Assembly (NCBI GenBank): GCA_020741375.1
Contig: DYZF01000190.1
Span: forward strand, 1 to 8,576
Direction of reading: 5' to 3'
Source of the DNA: Tessaracoccus flavescens
GTDB taxonomy: Bacteria; Actinomycetota; Actinomycetes; Propionibacteriales; Propionibacteriaceae
DNA: 8,576 nt
Positions within the stretch are counted from its first letter, which is position 1, and every line of letters starts with the position of its first letter. Shown here piece after piece: positions 1 to 5,142 of this stretch. The position numbers and the translations under genes were made by a program. The notes below the pieces were generated by a model. The model worked only from the letters and a program-made list of their open reading frames with translations. It had not been told where the DNA came from and ran no database searches.

Positions 1-1
1 C

Positions 2-1012
2 GGTCGCGGCGCGGGCAAGTGGCTCGCCGTCACCGCGGCCATCGCGTACACCTCGACCATCAGCGCCGGCTTGCTCGGCTACGGCGCCTCCATGCTGGTC
101 CTGCCGCGCGTCCTCCCCTCCGCCGGCGCAAGCAGCCTGACGAACCCCGACGAAGCGCTGCTGGCGCCGTTCTTCACGCTGCCTATCCCGCCGCTGTTCG
201 GCGTCACGTCGGCGCTGGTGCTGGCCTTCGTCATGGGCATCGACCTGTCGGTGGTTCCCGGCACCGTGCTGCGCACCGGCTTCCACGAGTTCCGCGAAGT
301 GATCAGCCTCGTCATCCAGAAGGTGATCCTGCCGCTGCTGCCGATCTACATCTTCGGCATCTTCCTCAACATGACTCAGGGCGGCCAGGTGGCCACGGTC
401 ATCGCGACCTTCCTCGGCGTCGTCGTGTTCGTGTTCATCCTGACGGCGATCATGCTCGTGCTGCAGTTCGCGGTCGCGGGCGCGTTCACGGGCAAGAACC
501 CATTCAAGATGCTCGGCACCATGCTGCCCGCGTATGCGACGGCGCTCGGAACGTCGTCGTCGGCGGCGACTATCCCCGTCACGCTGCGTCAGGCGATCAA
601 GATGGGTGTCTCCGAGCCGGTGGCCGCGTTCGCCATCCCGCTGTGCGCCACCATTCACCTCGCGGGCTCGATGATCAAGATCACCAGCTTCTCGCTCGCG
701 GTCATGATGCTCTCCGGTATGGAGATCGAACCCGGCAAGTTCATCGGCTTCATCTTCATGCTCGGCGTGATGATGGTCGCGGCCCCCGGCGTCCCCGGCG
801 GTGCGATCATGACCGCCGTCGGCGTGCTGGGTTCGATGCTCGGCTTCAACGACACGCAGCAGGCGCTGATGATCGCCACCTACATCGCGATCGACTCCTT
901 CGGCACGGCCACCAACGTGACCGGCGACGGTGCCATCGCGGCGATCATGGACAAGCTCATCGGTCGCGACAGGCTCGACGACGAACTGCTCGTCGAGAAG
1001 GCAGCCGTCTGA
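2..1012 (+). CDS. Dicarboxylate/amino acid:cation symporter family (DAACS), 5'-truncated by the window edge
   Basis: The reading frame is open from base 2 to the TGA at 1010-1012, so the N-terminus lies outside the window. The internal TTG at 71 is not a credible start because similarity-type sequence continues upstream of it. The visible ~336 residues are mostly hydrophobic membrane segments. They carry the family's serine-rich reentrant-loop signature (TSSSAATIPVT, bases about 551-583) and, near the C-terminus, the substrate/cation-binding pattern D-x3-T-x2-NVTGD (DSFGTATNVTGD, about 893-928). Known role of the family: inner-membrane secondary uptake of C4-dicarboxylates or acidic/neutral amino acids driven by Na+ or H+. 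The substrate cannot be read from this fragment. It ends with a short charged cytoplasmic tail (DRLDDELLVEKAAV). A large palindrome starts 16 nt after the stop and may end the transcript. Family assignment is confident; no gene symbol is given. Confidence 0.9.
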   Translation, partial: GRGAGKWLAVTAAIAYTSTISAGLLGYGASMLVLPRVLPSAGASSLTNPDEALLAPFFTLPIPPLFGVTSALVLAFVMGIDLSVVPGTVLRTGFHEFREVISLVIQKVILPLLPIYIFGIFLNMTQGGQVATVIATFLGVVVFVFILTAIMLVLQFAVAGAFTGKNPFKMLGTMLPAYATALGTSSSAATIPVTLRQAIKMGVSEPVAAFAIPLCATIHLAGSMIKITSFSLAVMMLSGMEIEPGKFIGFIFMLGVMMVAAPGVPGGAIMTAVGVLGSMLGFNDTQQALMIATYIAIDSFGTATNVTGDGAIAAIMDKLIGRDRLDDELLVEKAAV

Positions 1013-1027
1013 GGTTCTAGGCTCGGC

Positions 1028-1107
1028 TTCCGACATAACGGGGAGCTATTTGGCACAGATTCCATATATATCGAATCCGTGCCAAATAGCTCCCTGTTGT
1101 GTCGGAA
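1028..1107. repeat. 80-bp near-perfect palindrome, copy 1 of a related pair
   Basis: The left arm (1028-1062) and right arm (1073-1107) are complementary at about 32 of 35 positions, with an AT-rich centre (ATATATAT, 1064-1071). Inner key motifs are CATAA at 1034, AGCTATTTGGCAC at 1044 and its complement GTGCCAAATAGCT ending at 1091. As RNA it would fold into one very long hairpin. It begins 16 nt after the symporter stop codon, so it could act as a transcription end or RNA-processing site. Its similarity to the palindrome at 1140-1210 points to a dispersed repeat family (REP/MITE-like). It has no T-tract typical of a Rho-independent terminator. Function is not known. Confidence 0.85.
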
Positions 1108-1139
1108 CCCCGGCGGGCCCCAGTGATGTTGGCCTTGCA

Positions 1140-1210
1140 GCATAAACCGTAGCTATTCGGCACGAATCGGAGATATATCCAGTCCGTGCCCGAATGACTA
1201 CGGTTTATGC
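1140..1210. repeat. 71-bp imperfect palindrome, copy 2 of the related pair
   Basis: The outer stem 1140-1152 pairs perfectly with 1198-1210 (GCATAAACCGTAG / CTACGGTTTATGC). The inner stem continues with one bulge and a few mismatches to an ATATAT centre at 1173-1178. It shares with the palindrome at 1028 the order and spacing CATAA, 5 nt, AGCTATT, Y, GGCAC, then ATATAT, then CCGTGCC. The five spacer bases differ (ACCGT here, CGGGG in copy 1), yet each is paired with its own partner arm. It lies 79 bp before the DsbA-like gene. The pair looks like diverged copies of one structured element. Confidence 0.8.
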
Positions 1211-1254
1211 GCGTCCTCCTCATCGAGTCGCCGAGGTGGCTCGCGAAGCCCTAG

Positions 1255-1272
1255 CAGGGCACTTGTGCCCTG
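1255..1272. promoter_or_regulatory. Operator-like palindrome upstream of the DsbA-like gene
   Basis: CAGGGCACTTGTGCCCTG has two perfect 8-bp arms around a TT spacer and ends 16 nt before the ATG at 1289. If transcription starts at or near that ATG, the site covers about -34 to -17, a position suited to a repressor. An overlapping smaller stem, GCCCT-AGC-AGGGC (1248-1260), shares the AGGGC arm, so the two foldings would exclude each other. The binding protein is unknown. Confidence 0.5.
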
Positions 1273-1288
1273 TGCTGAGATTGAACCC

Positions 1289-1891
1289 ATGACGACGCAA
1301 GTAGATATGTGGTTCGACCCAACCTGCCCCTGGGCCTGGATGACCTCCCGCTGGTTGCTCGAGGTGGAGAAGGTGCGCGACGTGAAGGTCACCTTCCACG
1401 TCATGAGCCTGTCCGTCCTCAACGAGGGCCGCGACCTCCCCGCTGACTACCGCGCCCACATCGACCAAGCCTGGCTTCCCGCCCGCGCGTCACTTCTTGT
1501 CGAGGAGCGCCACGGCTCCGACAAGCTGGCGGAGTTCTACACCGAGCTCGGCACGCGCTTCCACCCCGGCGAGGAGCCCAAGACGCTCGAGACCGTCCAG
1601 GCGGCTCTCGAAGCGGTCGGCGCCGACGCTGACATCGCCGAGATCGCTCAGACCGACGCCAACGACGAGAACCTCCGCCGCTCGCACCACGAGGGCATGG
1701 ATCCCGTCGGCGACGAGGTGGGCACCCCCGTGATCCGCGTCAACGGCATGAGCCTGTTCGGCCCGGTGATCTCTCCGGCGCCCAAGGGCGAGGAGGCCGG
1801 CGACCTGTTCGACGGCTTCGTCAAGGTGACCGCCTACCCCGGCTTCTTTGAGCTGAAGCGCACCCGCACCGTCGGCCCCATCTTCGACTGA
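1289..1891 (+). CDS. DsbA-family oxidoreductase, Rv2466c-like (mycothiol-linked), single-cysteine variant
   Basis: A 200-residue protein with a thioredoxin/DsbA fold, close to mycobacterial Rv2466c, a mycothiol-dependent nitroreductase-type enzyme. Shared stretches include WFDPxCPW near the N-terminus, TSRWxLEV at 19-26, FHVMSL at 36-41, the block around [10 protein letters not shown] (132-141), the cis-proline loop GTPVIRVNG (P147) and FFELKRTRT at 186-194. The active site is CPWA (C13-A16): the resolving cysteine is alanine, so C13 would need mycothiol or another thiol as partner. There is no signal peptide, so it is cytoplasmic. The ATG at 1289 is chosen over the in-frame GTG at 1265, because the extra eight residues would run through the palindrome and match nothing in the family. 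A convincing Shine-Dalgarno is absent; TGAGAT, 7 nt before the ATG, is a weak -10 candidate. The substrate is unknown. Confidence 0.9.
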   Translation: MTTQVDMWFDPTCPWAWMTSRWLLEVEKVRDVKVTFHVMSLSVLNEGRDLPADYRAHIDQAWLPARASLLVEERHGSDKLAEFYTELGTRFHPGEEPKTLETVQAALEAVGADADIAEIAQTDANDENLRRSHHEGMDPVGDEVGTPVIRVNGMSLFGPVISPAPKGEEAGDLFDGFVKVTAYPGFFELKRTRTVGPIFD

Positions 1892-1912
1892 CCTACGGTC
1901 GATAAACCGAGC

Positions 1913-1957
1913 GCGACGCCCGGCCAACCCCACCCCAAGGGATTGGCCGGGCGCCGC
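1913..1957 (+). terminator. Strong GC hairpin after the DsbA-like gene
   Basis: CGCCCGGCCAA (1917-1927) pairs perfectly with TTGGCCGGGCG (1943-1953). It is extended outward by GCG/CGC after one mismatch and inward by CCC/GGG. It starts 22 nt after the TGA at 1891 and lies just before the flavodoxin promoter, so it probably separates the two transcripts. There is no T-tract, which is common for actinobacterial terminator stems. Confidence 0.6.
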
Positions 1958-1962
1958 TGCTC

Positions 1963-1968
1963 TAGGTT
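1963..1968 (+). promoter_or_regulatory. -10 hexamer TAGGTT for a leaderless flavodoxin transcript
   Basis: TAGGTT fits TANNNT and is followed by exactly 6 nt and then the ATG at 1975, so transcription would start at or beside the start codon. The GGAG at 1969-1972 is only 2 nt from the ATG, too close for a normal Shine-Dalgarno. No clear -35 is seen; that region is occupied by the hairpin. Confidence 0.5.
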
Positions 1969-1974
1969 GGAGAC

Positions 1975-2457
1975 ATGGCGACGGTCTTCATTGGTTACGC
2001 AACCCGCTCTGGCACGACCACCGATATCGCGGGCGCCGTCGCCGAACAACTGCGCGACCTCGACCACACCGTCGACATCGTCAACCTCAAGGACCGCCCA
2101 GAGCTACCCGACGCTGACCTCATCGTCCTCGGCAGCGGGATCAATGGCGGCGCCTGGTACGGGGAGGCAACCGCGTGGGTGTCGACGAACGCCGCCCGTC
2201 TGCAGTCGATGAACGTGGCGCTCTTCAACGCCTGCCTCAACGCGGCCAACCCCGACAAGCGAGCCGAATGCCTCGCGTACAACAAGCAGATCGCCGACAA
2301 GGTGCAGCCAGAGGCCAACGAGTCCTTCGCCGGGCGCTACGTGCCGGCTCACGTGGGCTGGTTCCGGCGGGTCTTCCTCAAGGCGCTGCAGCAGGCGCCC
2401 CAAGATCACGTGGATCTCGACGCCGTCCGGCGCTGGGCCGCGACTCTGATCGCCTGA
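1975..2457 (+). CDS. Flavodoxin-fold protein (flavodoxin / HemG-like)
   Basis: A 160-residue cytoplasmic protein. The N-terminus MATVFIGYATRSGTTTDIA contains the FMN phosphate-binding loop (YATRSGTT, residues 8-15) after the first beta strand. LIVLGSGINGGAWYGEATAW (about 49-68) matches the second FMN-contact loop of the short, single-domain flavodoxins grouped with the menaquinone-dependent protoporphyrinogen oxidase HemG. The length suits that group. Known role of the family: FMN-based electron transfer or quinone-linked oxidation. Whether this one acts in heme synthesis is not shown, as no heme genes are nearby. It follows a thiol-redox gene on the same strand but has its own promoter-like motif and is separated by a hairpin. 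The 66-nt gap after it faces a convergent gene and holds only short GC-rich stems. Confidence 0.8.
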   Translation: MATVFIGYATRSGTTTDIAGAVAEQLRDLDHTVDIVNLKDRPELPDADLIVLGSGINGGAWYGEATAWVSTNAARLQSMNVALFNACLNAANPDKRAECLAYNKQIADKVQPEANESFAGRYVPAHVGWFRRVFLKALQQAPQDHVDLDAVRRWAATLIA

Positions 2458-2523
2458 GCGAACCTCTCCGCGGACCCCAGCCCCCAAGGGCCCACCGGGC
2501 ACCGCCCCAGCTGTCCGGCGTGG

Positions 2524-3294
2524 TCAGGCAGCCGCGGCTGCGCCGTCGAGGAAATCCACCCAGCCGTTGGCGTCGGCGAGCGGGTTACCGATCCCGAGCG
2601 AGCGCTGCACGGCACGCACGGCGTCCTTGGTGGAGTCGTCGTACAACCCCTCCTGCGGGCAGTCCTGCCCGAACACGTAGCGCGCGACGCCCTGCACCAG
2701 CGTCACATGCGCCGGAGACTGCACGTCGAAGGACGTGGCGCCATAGCCGCTGACGCCGTTGTCGATGTGTATGTGATTGTGGTGCTGCTGGTTGTAGCGG
2801 TAGGTCAGCGTGTAGGTGAAGTGCTTCGCCACTGACGCAGCCAGCCGCCAGTACTGCTTCAACCGCACCTCGTCGTCACCGAAGAGGTCGTAGCGGCAGG
2901 AGATCTTGCTGTCGCCATGCTCGACGACGGCGAAGTCGAAGGCGCGCCCGGCCTGGTGCCACGAGTTGCACTTGTCGACGTGCGCGCCGTAGCTGGAGAT
3001 CGCGGTGATGGTGCCTAGCCCGCTGACCGCGACCCAGTCTGCCGCCCACGCCTCCAACTGCTCGATGTAGCGCGGGTCCGCCTTGAACGGCTGCTCGACG
3101 CCGGACACCTCGTAACGCAGGGGAGCGCCGCCCAACGTCGTGAAACTGGTCAGCGATTCAGGGTTGCGGCAGTTGGGTGCCTGCCCGTGATCAGGCTGCG
3201 GTTCGAAGCCCGGCAACGTCGGATCGCCGCCGCGGGAGCACGCCGTCACGGCCAGCGCCCCGGCGCCAACGAGGAAGGCGCGCCTGTTCACCAT
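2524..3294 (-). CDS. Tat-type lipoprotein with M15/extensin-like C peptidase core and peptidoglycan-binding C-terminus
   Basis: A 256-residue exported protein. The N-terminus MVNRRAFLVGAGALAVTACS has a twin-arginine pair (R4-R5), a short hydrophobic stretch and a lipobox (VTAC, Cys19), so it is probably a Tat-exported lipoprotein. A linker (about 20-50) leads to a domain with SWHQAGRAFD (H113, D120) and HHNHIHID (H174, H176). This H-x6-D...HxH zinc-ligand layout is that of LAS peptidases such as D-Ala-D-Ala carboxypeptidases (M15) and the extensin-like C-terminal domain. Residues about 206-252 look like a PG_binding_1 repeat (GLYDDSTKDAVRAVQRSLGI). Likely role: cutting or trimming peptidoglycan peptides at the outer face of the membrane; the exact bond is inference. 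The ATG at 3294 is preferred to the adjacent GTG at 3291 because TACGCT lies 6 nt upstream of it. It lies 53 nt downstream of the DUF885 gene on the same strand. Confidence 0.8.
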   Translation of the reverse strand: MVNRRAFLVGAGALAVTACSRGGDPTLPGFEPQPDHGQAPNCRNPESLTSFTTLGGAPLRYEVSGVEQPFKADPRYIEQLEAWAADWVAVSGLGTITAISSYGAHVDKCNSWHQAGRAFDFAVVEHGDSKISCRYDLFGDDEVRLKQYWRLAASVAKHFTYTLTYRYNQQHHNHIHIDNGVSGYGATSFDVQSPAHVTLVQGVARYVFGQDCPQEGLYDDSTKDAVRAVQRSLGIGNPLADANGWVDFLDGAAAAA

Positions 3295-3318
3295 CCTTCA
3301 AGCGTAGACAGGCGCGCC
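3277..3318. repeat. 11-bp perfect inverted repeat around the lipoprotein start codon
   Basis: GGCGCGCCTGT (3277-3287) and ACAGGCGCGCC (3308-3318) are exact complements separated by 20 bp. That spacer contains the start codon (3292-3294) and the -10 hexamer. Arm centres are 31 bp apart, about three helical turns, which suits a dimeric or looping regulator. If a longer transcript is read from the DUF885 gene upstream, the start codon would sit in a hairpin loop. One arm is also coding sequence, so chance cannot be excluded. Confidence 0.45.
3301..3306 (-). promoter_or_regulatory. -10 hexamer TACGCT for a leaderless lipoprotein transcript
   Basis: Read on the minus strand, TACGCT is followed by TGAAGG and then the ATG at 3294. 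The 6-nt gap is the leaderless arrangement also seen for the flavodoxin gene. GAAGG touches the ATG directly and so cannot act as a normally spaced ribosome-binding site. Confidence 0.5.
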
Positions 3319-3347
3319 CCAGCCGTGGATCGGACCTCAGTCTGAGA

Positions 3348-5009
3348 TCAGGCCAACGCATCCCTGAGAACGTCGAGCCCGACGGACCCGAGGTCGAGAG
3401 CCTTGCGGTGCCAGGCCTTGATGTCGAACGAATCGCCCTCGCGCTCGGCGGCCGCGTCGCGGGCCTGCTCCCACAGGCGCTGACCCACCTTGTACGACGG
3501 CGCCTGTCCCGGCCAGCCGAGGTAGCGGTCGAGCTCGAACCGGACGAAGCCCTCGTTCATGTTGACGTTCGACTTCAGGAACGGCCACGCCTTCTCCGCG
3601 TCCCACGTGCCGCCGCCGAGGTACTCCGGGGCCTCCTTCTTGAGGTGGACGCCGATGTCGAGCACGACGCGCGCGGCGCGCATCCGCTGTGCATCCAGCA
3701 TGCCCATGCGGTCGCCGGGGTCGTCGAGGAAGCCGAGGTCGGCCATCAGTCGTTCCGCGTAGAGCGCCCAGCCCTCGCCGTGACCGGAGACGAACACCGC
3801 TAGGCGGCGCCACTTGTTGAGCAGCGCCTCGCGGAACACCGTCTGCGCGATCTGCAGGTGATGCCCGGGCACGCCCTCGTGGTAGACGGTGGTCTTCTCG
3901 CGCCACGTGCCGAAGGTCTCGACGCCCGGCGGCACCGACCACCACATGCGCCCCGGCCGAGAGAAGTCGGCCGACGGCCCGGTGTAGTAGATGCCGCCGT
4001 TCTGGGTGGGGGCGATCATGCACTCGAGCCGACGCACCGGCTCCGGAATGTCGAAATGGACGTCCGCCAAGGCCGCGACCGCTGCGTCGGAGGTTTCCTG
4101 CATCCAGCGCTGCAGCGCATCGGTGCCGTGCAGCTGGCGGGTGACGTCGTCGTCGAGGCGCGCCATGGCCTCCTCGGGCGTGGTGCCCTCGCCGTAGAGC
4201 TGCATCGCCACGTCTTCCTGCTCGGCGACGATGCGGGCCAGCTCCTCCTGACCCCACTCGTAGGTCTCGTCCAAGTCGATCGTTGCGCCGAGGAAGCGGC
4301 GCGAGAACCGCTGGTAGCGCTCCAAGCCGACGGCGTCCTCGAGGGGAGCCCGGTCGGTGAGATCGCGCAGCGCGTCGGCCAAGCGGCCATAGGCGGCGCG
4401 TGCCTTCTCGGCGCCCGCAGCCAGCGAGCCTGCCAGCGGCTCCGACGCCTCAGCCTGACGCGCGAGCTGCTGCCAGAAGGAGCCGTCGACGGCGAGCTCT
4501 GTGGCCTGCTCGATGCCGATCTTCACTTGACGCAGCGCCGGGAACGGGCCGTCCTTCTGCTCGGCGGCGTAGCGCAGCGATTCGATGTACCCGTCGACGG
4601 CGCCAGGCACGGCGGCCATGCGCTCGGCGATGACCTCCCAGTCATCGGCGGTCGCGGTGGGCATGAGGTCGAACGTGTCTCGGATGGCCTGCAGCGGGGA
4701 GGCGATGTTGTTGAGATCGGCGAAATCCTCGCCCGCGTCGTAGAGCTCGAGATCGAGGGAGAGCCGCTCGCGCATGGCAGCCGCGGTCACCTCGTCCACC
4801 TCGTCGACGAGCTGCACCTGATCGATCTGCTTGAGGGTCTCCCGGGTGGCGTCGGCGCGCTCTGCGATGCCGGCGGGGGAGAGGTCGTCGATCTTCGTCG
4901 CGTCGCCCGGGACACCCATGGCGGTCGCGGCCAGGGGGCTGAGGCGGGCCATGGTGTCGACGTAGGCGTCGGCTACCGCGTCGAGCGCGGTGTGTTGGCG
5001 TTCAGTCAT
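3348..5009 (-). CDS. DUF885 family protein, putative zinc metallopeptidase
   Basis: A 553-residue, largely helical, acidic protein of the DUF885 family, at that family's usual length. The C-terminal half has the metal-site signature HEGVPGHH (residues 377-384), which follows the HExxPGH pattern, and a second acidic motif GEGWALYAE (around 411-419) that supplies the third ligand in related gluzincin-like enzymes. The N-terminus (MTERQHTALDAVADAYVDTM) has no signal peptide, so it is probably cytoplasmic. DUF885 proteins are widely annotated as peptidases, but substrates are mostly undefined, so a peptide-cleaving role is inference. The ATG at 5009 is supported by TAGCGT 7 nt upstream. It is divergent from fic, sharing a 133-nt intergenic region, and may be co-transcribed with the lipoprotein 53 nt downstream. 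The opposite strand is open over a long stretch here, but only as a GC-rich shadow. Confidence 0.85.
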   Translation of the reverse strand: MTERQHTALDAVADAYVDTMARLSPLAATAMGVPGDATKIDDLSPAGIAERADATRETLKQIDQVQLVDEVDEVTAAAMRERLSLDLELYDAGEDFADLNNIASPLQAIRDTFDLMPTATADDWEVIAERMAAVPGAVDGYIESLRYAAEQKDGPFPALRQVKIGIEQATELAVDGSFWQQLARQAEASEPLAGSLAAGAEKARAAYGRLADALRDLTDRAPLEDAVGLERYQRFSRRFLGATIDLDETYEWGQEELARIVAEQEDVAMQLYGEGTTPEEAMARLDDDVTRQLHGTDALQRWMQETSDAAVAALADVHFDIPEPVRRLECMIAPTQNGGIYYTGPSADFSRPGRMWWSVPPGVETFGTWREKTTVYHEGVPGHHLQIAQTVFREALLNKWRRLAVFVSGHGEGWALYAERLMADLGFLDDPGDRMGMLDAQRMRAARVVLDIGVHLKKEAPEYLGGGTWDAEKAWPFLKSNVNMNEGFVRFELDRYLGWPGQAPSYKVGQRLWEQARDAAAEREGDSFDIKAWHRKALDLGSVGLDVLRDALA

Positions 5010-5015
5010 GAGGCT

Positions 5016-5040
5016 GACGCTATCCCACGGGGGAAGCGTC
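5016..5040. promoter_or_regulatory. Hairpin/operator overlapping the DUF885 promoter
   Basis: GACGCT (5016-5021) pairs with AGCGTC (5035-5040), and inside it TCCC (5023-5026) pairs with GGGA (5031-5034) around an ACGG centre, with one bulged A at 5022. The minus-strand -10 hexamer TAGCGT lies within the left arm, so a protein bound here would block that promoter. No regulator is identified. Confidence 0.4.
5017..5022 (-). promoter_or_regulatory. -10 hexamer TAGCGT for the DUF885 gene
   Basis: On the minus strand TAGCGT fits TANNNT and is followed by 7 nt (CAGCCTC) and the ATG at 5009. No purine-rich Shine-Dalgarno precedes this ATG, supporting a leaderless transcript. Confidence 0.5.
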
Positions 5041-5096
5041 GAAGAGTGCGGCCGCCTGCGGGTTGAGTGTCATAGTGCCCGGGATCGGACAGAACC

Positions 5097-5134
5097 AACT
5101 GTAAATGTAAATGGATTTTACAGTTCGTTTACAC
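5097..5134. repeat. Left copy of the 38-bp direct repeat flanking fic (operator-like)
   Basis: Contains TGTAAA twice in tandem (5100-5105, 5106-5111), then TTTACA (5117-5122) and, after GTTCG, TTTACA again (5128-5133). This gives two direct and two inverted hexamers. AACTGTAAA...TTTACAGTT forms a 9-bp inverted repeat inside it. The copy at 6464-6501 differs at only one base. It is strikingly AT-rich for this genome. The left copy covers the -35 to -10 region of fic, so it is most likely an autoregulatory operator. Confidence 0.85.
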
Positions 5135-5135
5135 T
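5106..5135 (+). promoter_or_regulatory. Putative fic promoter embedded in the repeat
   Basis: TACACT (5130-5135) fits TANNNT and is 7 nt before the ATG at 5143. TGTAAA (5106-5111) lies 18 bp upstream, in the -35 position, though it is a poor match to TTGACA. The whole core promoter therefore lies within the hexamer array, so binding there should repress initiation. No Shine-Dalgarno precedes the ATG. Confidence 0.5.
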
Positions 5136-5142
5136 TCACCTC

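Noticed and set aside
19..1020. Plus-strand frame in the symporter region rich in Arg and His
   Set aside because: It is out of frame with clear symporter membrane segments and its composition is typical of a shadow frame.
880..1223. Short frames through the palindromes whose translations resemble each other (SIYMESVPNS-type)
   Set aside because: The resemblance follows from the homologous palindromic DNA; there is no ribosome-binding site or known family.
2458..2523. Bidirectional terminator between the convergent flavodoxin and lipoprotein genes
   Set aside because: Only several competing 4-bp GC stems are visible and no single convincing hairpin.
3858..5066. Long plus-strand open frame opposite DUF885
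   Set aside because: Its translation is low-complexity and matches no family I recognise. The minus-strand frame has clear DUF885 motifs, so this is a GC-rich shadow.
4990..5142. N-terminal extension of Fic from upstream in-frame codons
   Set aside because: It would translate the repeat and promoter, and it overlaps the divergent DUF885 start. The ATG at 5143 has a well-placed -10 motif.
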